Shown piece after piece: positions 33,802-45,494 of a DNA stretch of 64,000 bases. The number at the start of each line of letters is the position of its first letter. Position 1 is the first letter of the stretch. The notes under the pieces were generated by a model. That model did not search any database. It was not told the DNA's origin and worked only from the letters and a program-made list of their open reading frames with translations. Origin of the DNA: Solicoccozyma terricola (taxonomy: Eukaryota > Basidiomycota > Tremellomycetes > Filobasidiales > Piskurozymaceae); contig BCLD01000014.1 of NCBI GenBank assembly GCA_001600875.1, positions 62,001 through 126,000 on the forward strand, read 5' to 3'. The translations under genes were made by a program, and so were the position numbers.

Positions 33802-36800
33802 CTAAAGCATGAACGTCAATGGCTGCTCAAGGTACCCCTTGAATGCCTTCAACCACGTCGCACCAACAGCACCATCCACAGTCCTGTGATCACTGCTCAA
33901 CGTAGCCTTCATCACGCGTGCCACCTTGAATCCCTTCTCCTCCTCGGGAGCAGGCACGAGTCGGTCTTCAGTGGCGCCGATGGCGAGAATGCATGATTGA
34001 GGTGGGTTGATGATGGCGGTGAAATCGGAGATACCGAACATGCCGAGGTTGGAGATGGTGAATGTACCGCCCTGCAGTTTGCACGTAGCCCCGTCATAGT
34101 CAGTACACAGCTCTTCAACAACCCCCGGGACAAACGATCCCCACAACACCCACCTGGTACTCTTCCGGCTTCAATTTGCCATCCCTAGCCTTCGCAGCAA
34201 GCGCCTTGGTCTCAGCAGAGATCGATCCCAGACCTTTGGAACCAGCGTCTTTGATGATAGGAGTGATGAGACCGTTGGGGGTGGCAACAGCGACGCAAAT
34301 ATCCGCTTTCTTGTATCTGATGGTGGGGAGGGGGGGGGGGGGAAGGTTCATGTCAATAAATGCAAAGGCGCCGGCGCCAGAACACCACTCACTGCCTGAT
34401 GGTCTCGCCGAGCCATGCGGAATTTGCCTGGGGGACATCAGCAAGTGCCAATGCAGTGGCCTTGACGACTGTAGAAGTGCAGGCGAGAATTAGTAAACGT
34501 ATTCCGAGCTGTTGCCCGTTGACACCCACTAAAGTCGTTGACCGAAAGCTTGTTCTTGCCATCACCAGCCTTGTTGAACATTTCTCGAAGTTTCATCACT
34601 CGGTCTACACAGGAATCCCCCCGCCATCAGGTAAAGATCAGCTCTCGCAATCCACTACCGAAAACCCCGTCGTCATCCACATACCCATGTTAATCTCCAC
34701 AGTCAAGTAGTAATGCGGCAACTGCTGCTTGCTCTCCGTCAACCTCTTGCCGATCGTCCTCCTCATGCTCGAGACGGGGATGTCCTCGTACTCGGCAGCG
34801 GCGACAGGTGCGGCTTGGCCAGGGAGGGTGGACTTGCCGGCTGTTGGCTTGGCGGCGGTGGCGGAGGAGGCCTTGTAGCCTTCGATGTCGGCCTGAAGGG
34901 GGTGAGGATTGTCAAATTGTCAGTATGACGTCGAATAAGATGCCGAATTGATATGAGCCACATTCGGGGTATCATTCGTCTGATTGCGAAAGTCGAACGC
35001 TACTCATCTCGCACAATCGGCCGGGCCTCCCGAACTAGGGCCCTTAACTGCAGAACGCCGACTGTGCTTCGAGATGCACGTCGGACCAACGAAGATGCCA
35101 GTTTCGGCACAGTCTCCATGTCTCTTTTGATATGCTGACCGATCCTATGATATCTCGTCTGTTTCTCACTCCGTTCTCCCTCTTCCCTCTCCCTTCCGGA
35201 TGCGTCATCTCGTAATGGTCTTTCTCGCTCTGTCGTTATCACCCTCCCTCTCCTCTTCGCACTGGGGGATGAGGTAGGGGAGACTTTGGACTTGCCCGAC
35301 TTGCCCGAATCCCATTTCGAGCAAGAACTCGCTCTTTAAATGGGACCGTTCTGGACGGGTAGTCCCACTTGCCGCAACCTGACTGCTCACGATCTACTAC
35401 TCGCTCATATCCTCTCCTCTCCCCTCTCAAAACCCAACCCTCGTCACTCACCTTGACAATCCTACCCTCTGGCCCAGTCCCCTTCACATCCTTCAACGGC
35501 ACACCCCTCTCCAATGCCAACTTCCTCGCAAGCGGACTGGCAAAGAACGTCGGCCTGTCCTCGCCGTGCTCCTTGATCGGCGACTTCATCTCCTCTGTCC
35601 CACCACCCGCTCCGTACTTGGTCTGATCAGCAGGAGTCGCCAACGATGGGGTGACACCGGATGACTTTGAGTCAGAGGTGTCTTTTGGCTTTTCTTCGGA
35701 TTTGGGGGCGGCGGCGGCGGCGGCGGCGGCGTCACCTTCAGCGGCGAGTGCCTCGGCGCCTGACAGGTCATCTCCTTCTTCAGCGGTGATGGCGATGGTG
35801 GTACCGACTGGGACAGCCTTGGACCCGTCTTGGACCTGGACGGGTTGACGGAGATCAGCAAGATCCTGATCGGGGGTGACACCATCGCACTTACGAGGAT
35901 TTTAGCCATGACACCGTCTTCCTGAGCTTCGACATCCATGGTGGCCTTGTCGGTTTCCTGAATGGGAAGGGGAGGGAGGAGGTGGGTCAGCTTGAGAATC
36001 GTGACACATCATGTCCTCTCGCAACCACGACACCACCATTCGTTCACGGTTTCGGACAAAAAAGTCCACGTCTGAAACCACAACCAACAGAAGTCGACGG
36101 TGGTGCACCGGAGACTTTCTTTGATCGTGAATTCGGACATTAAAGATGCTGTTCGCAACGAACAGACGGGTGAACGCCATATCGCCCCAAACATCGAACT
36201 CAGGTCGCGCTCGTTGAGCTTGATGAAGGGTTTTTGCTTCCAATGATAGCCAAAAGCGAACCCTCCATACAATCGTAGAGTATTGCTCTCTGTTCTCGTT
36301 GAAGTGCAACTTTCTGCTCTAGCTGAAGGAAAGCACTCTACGCTCGTCGAAATGCATTTGGTGCTCGCTAGGGTCGCAAGAACGAAAGACATTCTCTGCG
36401 CGCGCAAGGCAATATTGCTCGCTCTGCTCGCGAAGAGCAGAAATGATTGCCCACTACGTTCGCGGAAGAAAGCTCCCTAAACTGGAGTTTGTCTTCGCTC
36501 CGGCGAAGAAATGGGGGTGCTCGCTTGGATCGCGAAGACATGCTCGCACGCAAACACGCTTCGCCTCGCACTTACAATTTCCAACAACACATCCCCGGCC
36601 TCAAAGGTCTCCCCTTCCTTCTTCTTCCAACTTGCAATCCCACCCTCCGTCATAGTGGGGCTCATCGCCGGCATTGAGAATTTAGTAAGAGCATGAGCTG
36701 GAGCGGAAGTTCGAAGAGCTGTTGGAGGTAACACCGATGCGAAACAGAATCAGCGCGAGTTTGGAACACGATGCAAATACCACTACCACCTACACCGTGC

Positions 36801-36860
36801 AGCGACGACGATTGCACCCCGCCTTGCGACGACAGACCTGGCCGCGTGGACAGCGTACAT
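33802..36860 (-). CDS. LAT1: Pyruvate dehydrogenase E2, dihydrolipoamide acetyltransferase
   Basis: Core enzyme of the mitochondrial pyruvate dehydrogenase complex; it transfers acetyl from lipoyl-lysine to CoA. Nine exons (36794-36860, 36576-36718, 35895-35957, 35452-35835, 34685-34892, 34530-34604, 34393-34468, 34154-34316, 33802-34071) give 482 residues. Exon 1 encodes an Arg/Ala-rich presequence ([15 protein letters not shown]). The lipoyl domain follows ([28 protein letters not shown] with the lipoylated Lys), an Ala-rich hinge, the E1/E3-binding domain ([23 protein letters not shown]) and the catalytic domain ending with [13 protein letters not shown], which holds the active-site His and Asp. 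Intron 2 (618 bp) contains the intronic repeat array. Intron 4 (559 bp) is also long but lacks it. A C-rich run precedes the acceptor at 34317. Confidence 0.95.
36270..36575 (-). repeat. Intronic CGCGAGCGAAGCGAG repeat array (LAT1 intron 2)
   Basis: Degenerate units in the sense of LAT1. The best reads CTTCGCGAGCAGAGCGAGCA (36416-36435), 18 of 20 identical to the exact unit in RPL22 and GLTP. Neighbouring units are more decayed. Confidence 0.8.
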
Positions 36861-36969
36861 GATTCGATGAGGGATGGTTGAGAGGTTGAGGGATGATACG
36901 ATGTTCACGAGCGAGCGACTGTTGGACCAAGTCCATCTCCCCAAAAGTAGGAGCACGGAGCGGGAGGGA

Positions 36970-37056
36970 TGGGAGCGGACATCGGGGAGGGCGGACATGG
37001 GGCATGTAGCGGACATCGGGGAATAGCGGACATCAGTCACCGGTAATGTCCGCCCG
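36970..37056 (-). promoter_or_regulatory. Clustered GCGGACATCGGGG motifs upstream of LAT1
   Basis: Four direct copies of (A/G)GCGGACAT, most followed by CGGGG or GGGG, at about 36974, 36990, 37008 and 37025, plus one inverted copy at 37046. They lie 110-190 bp before the LAT1 start codon and read CCGATGTCCGC in gene sense. They could be a transcription-factor site array; no known factor is assigned. Confidence 0.5.
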
Positions 37057-37666
37057 TCCCTCCACCGGCGACTAACCTTTTGAAATGTTGCTAGTTCGAC
37101 CTCGTGTTGTTGTAGATCGATATTGAATATGAATGTACAGGCTTGAATCTTATACGAGCGGACAATACTATATCTGATGCTATACCACTGAGATGATACT
37201 CAGGTAAAACCTCAGATGATATACGTGACGACAAGTCTCATTTTAAAAGCACGCCCTTTAATCCCTACCCATACAGCCCATTAACCCTCAACCCTCTTCT
37301 CACATACCCTTCGTTCCCATCCTCCCAACATTTGCGCTAATAACCTGACGTGGGTCGTATAGGGATATCATCAATCACACCTCATAATCACGATGGTTGT
37401 GATGATCGACGGTAACTCGGACGCCTTGTGTATCGCCTTCGGACGGCGAGAGGGTCTACGGGTGGTCCAAGTCAGCTTTTGGTGCGATGGTAGATGGAAA
37501 CGCAGGGAGAGGAGACTTACATTTGTGGAGAGGTTCTGGACGCGGTGAGATAAGTGGGGAGCGAAGCGGAAGTCAATGAGAGGCTTTACTTCAAACCTCG
37601 TGGGAATCTGCGACGTACATCCATAACAAGGAAATCGCCGCCACCCTCGAGATCTTTATTCCCTTG
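37057..37666. other. Intergenic region
   Basis: About 610 bp between the LAT1 upstream motifs and the 3' end of the DUF6534-like gene. No gene or RNA was recognised. Confidence 0.45.
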
Positions 37667-39352
37667 CTATTGAACAGATGATCCACGATGTATCAGCCAC
37701 TGCCCATCCCCATCTCCTCCACTTCTCCCACTTACACTACCACGAATCTTGGACATGATACGACCCCCTTTATCCAACTGAAACCGAGGGCTCTTCGGAC
37801 TCCCAGGGTCGCGAACACTGCCGCTGAACGATGAAATCTTCGTTGTCGCCGGATCAGACTGCATGGCACGCGTGACAGATGCTCGGGAGGATAATACAAA
37901 CGCCACGGCCCAGAGATATAAGGGAGCTTCGATCATGAGCAGGGCTTTGAGAACCCCACCGAGTCCTAGGAAGAAAGAGGAAGGCGGGATTTAGCCTGTG
38001 AATACGGGTGGCCGGGAGGGGTTTGTACTTACCACCGTTTGCACATATGACGCCGGTGATAGCGATGTGGCACAATACTGGAGGTAACTATTTGACGAGG
38101 ACCACCCACTCAATTGACTGGTCGAACATCGACATCGAGGTGTTTCACTTACCATGCTTTCGGTGATCATGACTATGAGCCTTGCAATAAGGGAATTGGT
38201 GTTACTCCAGCCTGGTAGGTGGAATTCTGGATCGTTAGTCGACTTCGAACGACCATAAATCTGAGTACCTCCGTCACATTTCACCCACCGGTCTTGCTGG
38301 ATAACAAAGCACAGATAATCAACGACGTGATGTATAAATCCGTTACCAGGGTGGTAACAGCCAGAATCCTGGTGATGCTTTGCATGGTTCTGCCGCTTGA
38401 GAAAGTCGCCTCGAAGAGAACTGGGATGTCGAGGGAGGAGCGAGGAAAGCGAAGACCATGTTGCACGACACTGTCGACAGAGTGCTCAGAGTATATCAAG
38501 GTGGACATAGAGGAGACAGAACCAACGCAATAGTGCCCCCAAACCCAGCAACCACGACGAGACCAACAGAAGCTCCTACCCAGAGTTTCTTGCCGTTCAA
38601 CTGGACAAGGCGAGGAAGGGTCAGATGGCATGACCTCGATGGCGAACCGGAGAGCGCGAGCTCACCATATACGCTCGGTAGCCGAAGAAACCCTGAGAGC
38701 AGATTATGAGCACCAAGGTTAAAGTGAACCTGAATGGATAACAGGCAGACTCTTGATTGGTGAGCTAGCGCAGATTAGCAGGAAGAGGTCGGCACTACCC
38801 ACAACAGGTTCACAGAAATGAGATCTTGATTATAGAGCGTCTCGTAGTAGTTTCGGTGGTCTGTTTGAGCATAAAGCTCCCACATCAGGCCAAAACGAGG
38901 CAAGGTCATCCTCCTCGACTCACGGATTAACGCTGCCCACTCCACATTCGCCACCGTCATCTGCGCGACTACGACCATTGACATGAAGGCTATCAACAGC
39001 TTGAGATACCAAGGATCTCCCTTGCATCGGAGGCAGTAGCTGAGGACTACCATTCCGGCAGCAGTAGCGACGATAGCCTGGAGGACGATCTGGGGGAAGA
39101 TCCACCCAGAGGTCGGCGTGAGTAGTGTAGTCTGCGTAGCCTCAAGGCACACAGCGGCAAAAAAAAGACTCACGCCGACACGCATGACGTCTAAGATAGT
39201 TTCGAAGGAGGCCTGGTACGCATAGATTCAGCGATAAGAACCTAAGGTGATGTAAGACTAGGAAATGCTCCGTGACTCACTCCTTGAATTGTGAGAAGTA
39301 ACGCTGTGAGAGCATCGTCGTTGGTTGTATTGTACTGCGTCACGAAAGACAT
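37667..39352 (-). CDS. DUF6534-like multi-pass membrane protein
   Basis: Ten exons (39281-39352, 39174-39212, 38924-39131, 38803-38860, 38666-38729, 38527-38600, 38289-38470, 38153-38226, 38033-38087, 37667-37965) encode 374 residues with about seven hydrophobic segments. The arrangement resembles the basidiomycete DUF6534 family of integral membrane proteins: YCLRCKGDPWYLKLLIAFMS after helix 2, SSGRTMQSITRILAVTTLVTDL, and the conserved TNSLIARLIVMITESM, equivalent to the family TDSLINRLI motif. The C-terminal cytosolic tail is Ser/Gly-rich. The function is unknown. A tandem, decayed copy lies upstream at 39977-41354. The donor of exon 6 (GTTGGT) is the weakest boundary. Confidence 0.75.
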
Positions 39353-39976
39353 TATGAAACACCGGCCTCCTGTAGATGAATAATCGGCATAAGAATGCAG
39401 ACGGGGGGAAGGGGTGATCGCCAGCTCTCTAATATATACTACCAACTGGTCCTGAAAACTCTCCTCGACATGGGGGTGCGATCACAAGCGGTCCTATCCG
39501 ATGTCAGCGATCAGCGACGGTCCGATCGATATTCCGCAGCAACTGCAGCCAAAAAGCCACGATGTGATGGTTATCAGCCATGGAATGGCTTTTCGACACC
39601 TTTCCACTGGTTTTGGCAATGAAGCGAGTAAAGGGGATCGTGAGGTTTCGGAACGCACATACCCCCAGGGCATCCGGTTCGCACACGGACTCCGGATGGA
39701 CCATTTGCTCTCACACGTCGATCCGATCACCCATGCGGAGTCTCATATAGGTCTACACCTATGACCTGCGCAGCGAACGCGGGATCGCCCGATTGTGAAC
39801 CAACTCCGCCATGTCTCACGGCATCCCATCGTAGGTAAAGTCAGCCATCAGAGGGGGCGGACATTCATCAGAAGATAGCCGACCACCCCCTCCTGATCCT
39901 CGCTATCCTGCCGACAGGATCCGATGGCTGATCAGCTAGCCACCCCTGTCTCGCGATCAAACAAACCTGACTCACG
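39353..39976. other. Intergenic region between tandem DUF6534-like copies
   Basis: 624 bp. It holds the promoter of the intact copy; no further gene was recognised. Confidence 0.4.
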
Positions 39977-41354
39977 TTACCCATAATCTTCACATGATTC
40001 CTCTGATACCTTCCCTCCCTTTGACGGCACACCTTGGCGACCGCCACTCTGAGACACCGTTGCCATCGCTTTTCTGATGGATTCACGGGAAGTGAGGGAG
40101 AAGGCGACATCCGAAAGGTAGAGAGGAGCTTGGATCATATGAATCGCCTTGAGAAACCCGCCAATTCCTGATGAGAGCTTGGGTTAGGATGATGCGCAAA
40201 GCAGAGCTGGCTGTCGTAACAACTCACCGGCACCCGCACCATGCAGTGATCGTAAGCACCACCTGGCAGAGTACGTACAGGAGATAACTGCGTATGAGAG
40301 ACATTGATCAAAGGCATTAAGAGAGACCCCCTTAGAATACACCTGCCCATAGCCCAGTCATCGCACCCCTCCCTTTTGCTCGAAACGAGGGAATAGTTGA
40401 TGAGCGATGTGATGCACAAGTTCATAGGTGGCTTTCATTCTCACCCCGTTATGAAATGTGGCAATGCCAAGCGTAGGGATGTCCGGGAAGATCGTATTGG
40501 CCGCCGCTGTAAGAATTTAAACGGGTGTCAGTGGGAACATGATGCGAATAGTAAGGTGGCTGCTCACACTATGATAACCGAAACAAATAGAGAGAGCTGC
40601 CCATAATTTCTTTCCGGTGAGCTGGAATATCGTTAGGTCAGATGGCGTCAATGCCGATGGGAAAAGTCAAGGGGACTCACTGTGTAGGCGGCTCGGTAGC
40701 CAACGGTAGCCAAAGTAGGCTTGAGAGCAAACAGTGACCGTGAACGTGAAGACGAAACTAGACAGCAGCAGATGAAGGGGTGATTAGTTCGAGGATCAAG
40801 GTTCGGTAGAGCTCGCTACACTCACAGCATATTAGTAGGGATGAGATCCGAGTTTTAGAATGTCTCGTAGAAATTTCGCATATCTTCAATGAACAGCGAT
40901 TAACCTCGACTCTACCCGGAGGTCAATGAGTATTCTGACATCCACTCACGGATGAGTGCCGCCGATTCGGCGTTTACCATCGACATCTGCGCAACAACGA
41001 CAGCGGACATGAAAGTTATCAATAACTTCAAGTACCACGGGTCGCTTCGACATCGGAGACAGTAGTTGAGGACCATCATCGCTGCAATGGAAGGTATGCC
41101 GGCTTGAAGAACAATATGTAAACGTGAAGGGTTAGGCGATTGGAGGAAGGGAATCGGAAAAGAATTCTATGCCAACGCGCATGACGTTCAATGGGGTCTC
41201 GAAGCTAACCTGTATGATGTTTGAGGATAGAGCACACGATGTCAGGATGGGGTTCATGTCGTCTTAGGTGCCGCCGCTTAACCCTTGAGACTTGAGGGGC
41301 AATGTTCGTCAGTGCATCCTCATTTGTGGTGTTTATCTGGGTAACAAACGACAT
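39977..41354 (-). pseudogene. Decayed tandem copy of the DUF6534-like gene
   Basis: Every region of the neighbouring gene has a counterpart in order: the MSFVTQINTTNEDAL start at 41354, FETPLNVMRVG, YCLRCRSDPWYLKLLITFMS, NFYETF, VCSQAYFGY, LTGKKLW and GGFLKAIHMIQAPLYL near the end. Two clear lesions are seen. The donor after MRVG, GTGAGT in the intact copy, reads ATAGAA here. In the exon after ALIR the codon aligned to Tyr of LYNQDLIS is TAA. The segment aligned to the TNSLIARLI exon is also scrambled. Splicing around the stop is not excluded but the combination argues for a pseudogene. Confidence 0.7.
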
Positions 41355-41564
41355 GACGGATTACCGAATCAGACCTGAAGATTGACAAACACTTCGAAGG
41401 GTGCTGGTGGAGGTTGCTTAAGTGGATGGGTTCGGAGTCGAGGGACATCACAGTTCCAGGTTTACGTGATTCGTCATCGCCGACGCCCACCCACGCGAGC
41501 GAAGATCGATCGAGCAGGTCCTCGTCGCCGATGCCTACGGCAAACTTCAGTCATCAATTCGCCT

Positions 41565-42446
41565 ATGTTCAGACGTGTTGCAATGGCATCACTGCCTCGC
41601 AAGGTCACATCATACCCAGCTTCTTCTTTTCCGACATCGTTCCCATATACACACGACCAATTACAACCATACGATCCATCTTCTGACGTTGATTTCTATT
41701 CACAACCTCGATTCGTGAATCACATTGATGATCATGCGATCGAGGCATTGTCAGTGTATTACGAGCAGAACCTACCTCGACATTCAGGGGACATCGGACC
41801 CCGGATTCTCGACCTGTGTAGTAGTTGGGTATCTCATATACCGCCTCAAATCGATGGAGGTATCGTACAGGTGACTGGAATCGGGATGAACGAGGATGAA
41901 CTTCGAGAGAATCCGATATTGGAACGATGGCTCGTACATGATCTTAATGCGAATCCACAATTTCAACGTAATCTCACCTCCGCACAACCTGGTAAAGCAA
42001 GTTCACCTTTCGCCCAATCGAAACCATCGGATCGATTCGACGCCGTGATCTGTAACGTGTCGATCGATTATTTGACAAGGCCGTTGGAAGTATTGGAAGA
42101 AGTGGCAGGTGTGATGATACCTGGATCATTTGCACATATGGCGATTTCCAATCGATGTTTCCCAACAAAGGTGAGCGGGAGGGGGACAAGACGAAATAAG
42201 ATGTTCAAGAGCTGTATTAATGATATGCAAAACAAATTCCAGGTCGTAGGACCTTGGCTGGATCTATCCACCACTGACCGGCTCCATCTCGTCGCCTCAT
42301 ATTTCCACTTTGCGGGTTCTACAGCTGAGGGGGGACGAACGAGGTCGCCTGGACAGCTCTACGATAGCATAGAGTCCATCGAGTTGGTAGCAGAGTCTTC
42401 ACGGTATGACCCACTGTGGGTAGTGAGAGCTCCGCGAGTCGATTGA
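41565..42446 (+). CDS. SAM-dependent methyltransferase-like protein
   Basis: Two exons (41565-42170, 42243-42446) give 269 residues. The intron is 72 bp, a multiple of three without a stop, so the unspliced frame is also open; removing it restores SNRCFPTK-VVGPWL, as in homologues. Features of a class I methyltransferase relative found in plants and fungi: ILDLCSSWVSHIPPQ at motif I, GIGMNEDELRENPILERW, DLNANPQF, then DRFDAVICNVSIDYLTRPLEVLEE and PGSFAHMAISNRCFP. The Gly-rich loop of motif I is replaced by DLCSSW, normal for this subfamily. The start at MFRRVAMASL is chosen because the longer in-frame N-terminus looks unlike protein. The substrate is unknown. Confidence 0.78.
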   Translation: MFRRVAMASLPRKVTSYPASSFPTSFPYTHDQLQPYDPSSDVDFYSQPRFVNHIDDHAIEALSVYYEQNLPRHSGDIGPRILDLCSSWVSHIPPQIDGGIVQVTGIGMNEDELRENPILERWLVHDLNANPQFQRNLTSAQPGKASSPFAQSKPSDRFDAVICNVSIDYLTRPLEVLEEVAGVMIPGSFAHMAISNRCFPTKVSGRGTRRNKMFKSCINDMQNKFQVVGPWLDLSTTDRLHLVASYFHFAGSTAEGGRTRSPGQLYDSIESIELVAESSRYDPLWVVRAPRVD

Positions 42447-42842
42447 AGGGGATGGGGGTTCGGGTGATAGAGATTATGAAGACTTGTATGAACTCGACGA
42501 TTACAAAATGATTTGACTTGTGATAAGAGATCTGCCGAGGCGGGGATGACCGGGGGGGAGGACCGGATGACGTGGCGTCAGCGGCCATGCACCGCGGAAT
42601 GCTGCCACATCATCATCTTTCTAATCGCCGACAGATCCGATCAGGCATCCCCCCAAGCGCATCCCCCACATGCGCTTCCCCGCGACACCACCCGCCTCGC
42701 CCGTCCCACTGCGCTTAGCTCGCTTCTCCGCCCAGCGCCCGCGACCATCACCTCTACGACCAGCAGCGAGACCAGCCTCCTATTCCCATCCAAAACCTCC
42801 ATCAAGCAACCTCCAACCCCCTTCTTCAACCAAAAACTCAAC
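42447..42842 (+). promoter_or_regulatory. RPS5 promoter with AAGCGCA/TGCGCTT sites
   Basis: 396 bp upstream of RPS5. AAGCGCA lies at 42655-42661 and TGCGCTT at 42671-42677 and 42710-42716, the same motif set as in the RPL22/RPS17 promoter, followed by a pyrimidine-rich leader. Confidence 0.6.
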
Positions 42843-44095
42843 ATGGCTGCTCTTCCCGCCGACGTCAACAAGGTCGCAAACGAGGGTGTCGTCAAGTTGT
42901 TCGGCAAGTGGCCGGCCAACGAGTGAGTAGAGAGACGAAAGCTGGGGATATGGCTTTGATTCGTATGTGAGGCTGATAATAGGTTTCGCGGGGTTGTGAT
43001 AGGATCGAGGTCAAGGACATCTCTCTCGTCGACTACATCAACGTTCAGCATGCTGTCTACATTCGTACGTTGGAAAGGATATGGAAGAGTCTGGATGGGG
43101 CAGACCGGTTGACCATGTTCTGCTACTTTCACAGCCCACACCGCTGGCCGATACGCCAAGAAGCAGTTCGCCAAGGGAAGGATGCCAATTGTTGAGCGAC
43201 TGGTCAACAGGTGGGTGGTGTGAGAAGGATGTCAGAGGACTGGGAATTGGGAGTGGTCATTGGTGGTCATGGAAATTCAAAACATCAAGGTCGACGGGGA
43301 CAGCGCCGGTTGGAATGGGACACCAGCGAGGTCTTTCCATTTTGACGATCAAGCACTTCGACTACGGCGACATCACCTAGAACACAACTCGATTCGATTG
43401 CAAGTCTTACTGGACAAGCCGAGTACACTTCTCCATCGACCCGCCGTCTCTTCGACCACCATGACCACATTGACTACCCTAACCTACTCCTCGACCATCG
43501 ATTTGCCGTAACGAGCTGATCACTGAACAACCTCTCCTCTCTTTTCACAGCTTGATGATGAACGGACGAAACTCCGGAAAGAAGCTCATGGCTGTCCGAA
43601 TCGTCGCACACGCTTTCGAGATTGTTCACCTCTTGACCGACCAGAACCCAATCCAGGTGTGTGACGCATACTATCGACCGATATAGAGATGATGGCTAAC
43701 CGTTGATCCAAAATGACTTGCGACCTACAGGTTCTCGTTGACGCCATCGTCAACACCGGTCCACGAGAGGACTCCACCCGTATCGGTTCCCAGGGTACCG
43801 TCAGGCGTCAAGCCGTCGACGTTTCCCCTCTCCGAAGGGTCAACCAGGCGATCACCTTGATCACCATCGGTGTACGTACTCATCTTGGGAAAGGCTGTCT
43901 GATTATTCTGCTTGGATCCTGACTAATTTTCCTTTTTGTTAATCTTTACAGACCCGTGAATCCGCCTTCCACAACGTCAAGTCCATCTCCGAGTGTCTCG
44001 CCGACGAGCTCGTCAACGCTGCCAAGGGTTCAAGCAACTCTTACGCCATCAAGAAGAAGGATGAGCTCGAGCGTGTCGCAAAGTCCAACCGATAA
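42843..44095 (+). CDS. RPS5: 40S ribosomal protein uS7
   Basis: Small-subunit head protein of 202 residues. Exons: 42843-42922, 43003-43064, 43135-43210, 43551-43656, 43731-43871, 43952-44095. Conserved segments: [84 protein letters not shown] and the C-terminal [17 protein letters not shown]. Intron 3 (340 bp) is longer than the rest and has no repeat array. Confidence 0.96.
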
Positions 44096-45035
44096 TCGCA
44101 AACTATTGCAACAAACATGGCATCGCTTTCGCTCGCCTCTTTCCTTTGGCACCAGATACAATTCCTACACGATTTCTCTGTTTTTCTTTCTCTTTCTTCT
44201 CTTTCAGCTCTTCTCTAATGGGGGCAACTATTCGTGGATTGTGGATGGGAACGAGGGTTGGGTGTGGATGTGCGGTGACATGAATGATGTGTAGAGCGCG
44301 GTTCTTTGGAAGGCAACCTTAGGGGACGGGTTCGGATGTAGTCGTAGACCGAAGAATGGGTTTCGATTCATCTGATTCGTCTTGTCATTATTTGTGTCAC
44401 TGTCCACCGAAGCGAACAATATCGTTTAACAGCATACAGGAAAAAAAAGAGAAGAATCACAAATAAAAAGGAAAGGGGTTCAAAGGTAGACACCCCATTA
44501 ACACCCATACAGCTATGCTGACTGACTACTAGCCGACCACTTCTCGTGATTTGACCATGCCATTTTCTCTACGATCGTAAGAGGCGTGTGCGCAGCCTCA
44601 CCTCGTGCTGTCCGTGGATTGCTTATGCGAGAGGTTCTATGGTTGCGGTATGGGATGGGAGCCTGGCGGACTATAGGTGGCGCATCGGTAAGAAATTAGC
44701 ACTGCTTCCTCTTGCTCCATCGATTCGGACCCACTCACCTTGACGCCAGCTGATAGATCGCTGTCCTTGTGTTGACTACTATCCCATACACGTATTAAGG
44801 AAGGAATAGGGTGAAGGAGGATCGAGATACCCCAAAACAGACTGCTTGGCAGCCTCCCAAAAACGTCGCGGAGTCCCGGGAAAAATGGTTGGAATTGCTA
44901 TCGACGAGAGATAAGTTAGTAAAGGAAAAAGAGTGTTCCCACACCACACACCTATCACTCACTGCGTGTGCGATGTTACCGATGCAAGTTTATCGACGGA
45001 TGGGTTCAAAGATTGGTGATGGACAATTCCCCGGA
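44096..45035. other. Intergenic region
   Basis: 940 bp between convergent gene ends. No conserved frame was seen. Confidence 0.45.
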
Positions 45036-45494
45036 TCAACGCCTAGGATCGTCTCCAGGTCTTACCCTCGGCGGTAAGAACACTGTGACACCGTCATCTC
45101 CAGTCCACCTGACATACCCAGTCTCGGACTCGTATCTGGTCTTGAATTGAGGAGTACGGGAGGAGGAGGTGGAACTCGAGTCGGTGGACACGACTGATGC
45201 GGTGTCCGAGTGCCGTCGATTCAGGAGAGGCGATGGGAATGAGTGGCCAAGGAAAGGGACAAATGCGAACTCGGCAGGACCGATTTGTACACGACGCTCG
45301 ACAGGAGGGTCGTATGAAAGCTGGGATACGCTGGGACCAGGAGGCCACTGGGTCCGTTGGCGAGGTGGTTCAGTTGGCGAGGTTGGCTCCTTGGTCGACA
45401 TATTTGTTGCACGGAAGAACGACGCAAAGCTACCTCGGAAACGCGAGCGGGTCGAGGTGGCTGATTGGAGGGATGGGGTGGTGGTTGAGCTCAT
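45036..45494 (-). CDS. Small Ser/Thr-rich protein, function unknown
   Basis: Single frame of 152 residues starting MSSTTTPSLQ at 45494. A longer in-frame start at 45641 is possible. The first two thirds are Ser/Thr/Pro-rich; the C-terminus has a more ordered-looking segment (RYESETGYVRWTGDDGVTVF). I do not recognise a family, and further exons cannot be excluded. Confidence 0.45.
   Translation of the reverse strand: MSSTTTPSLQSATSTRSRFRGSFASFFRATNMSTKEPTSPTEPPRQRTQWPPGPSVSQLSYDPPVERRVQIGPAEFAFVPFLGHSFPSPLLNRRHSDTASVVSTDSSSTSSSRTPQFKTRYESETGYVRWTGDDGVTVFLPPRVRPGDDPRR

Noticed and set aside
42171..42242. Treating the methyltransferase as a single exon
   Set aside because: The 72-bp segment is open but has good GTGAGC...CAG borders and interrupts the conserved SNRCFPTK block with unlike, basic sequence.
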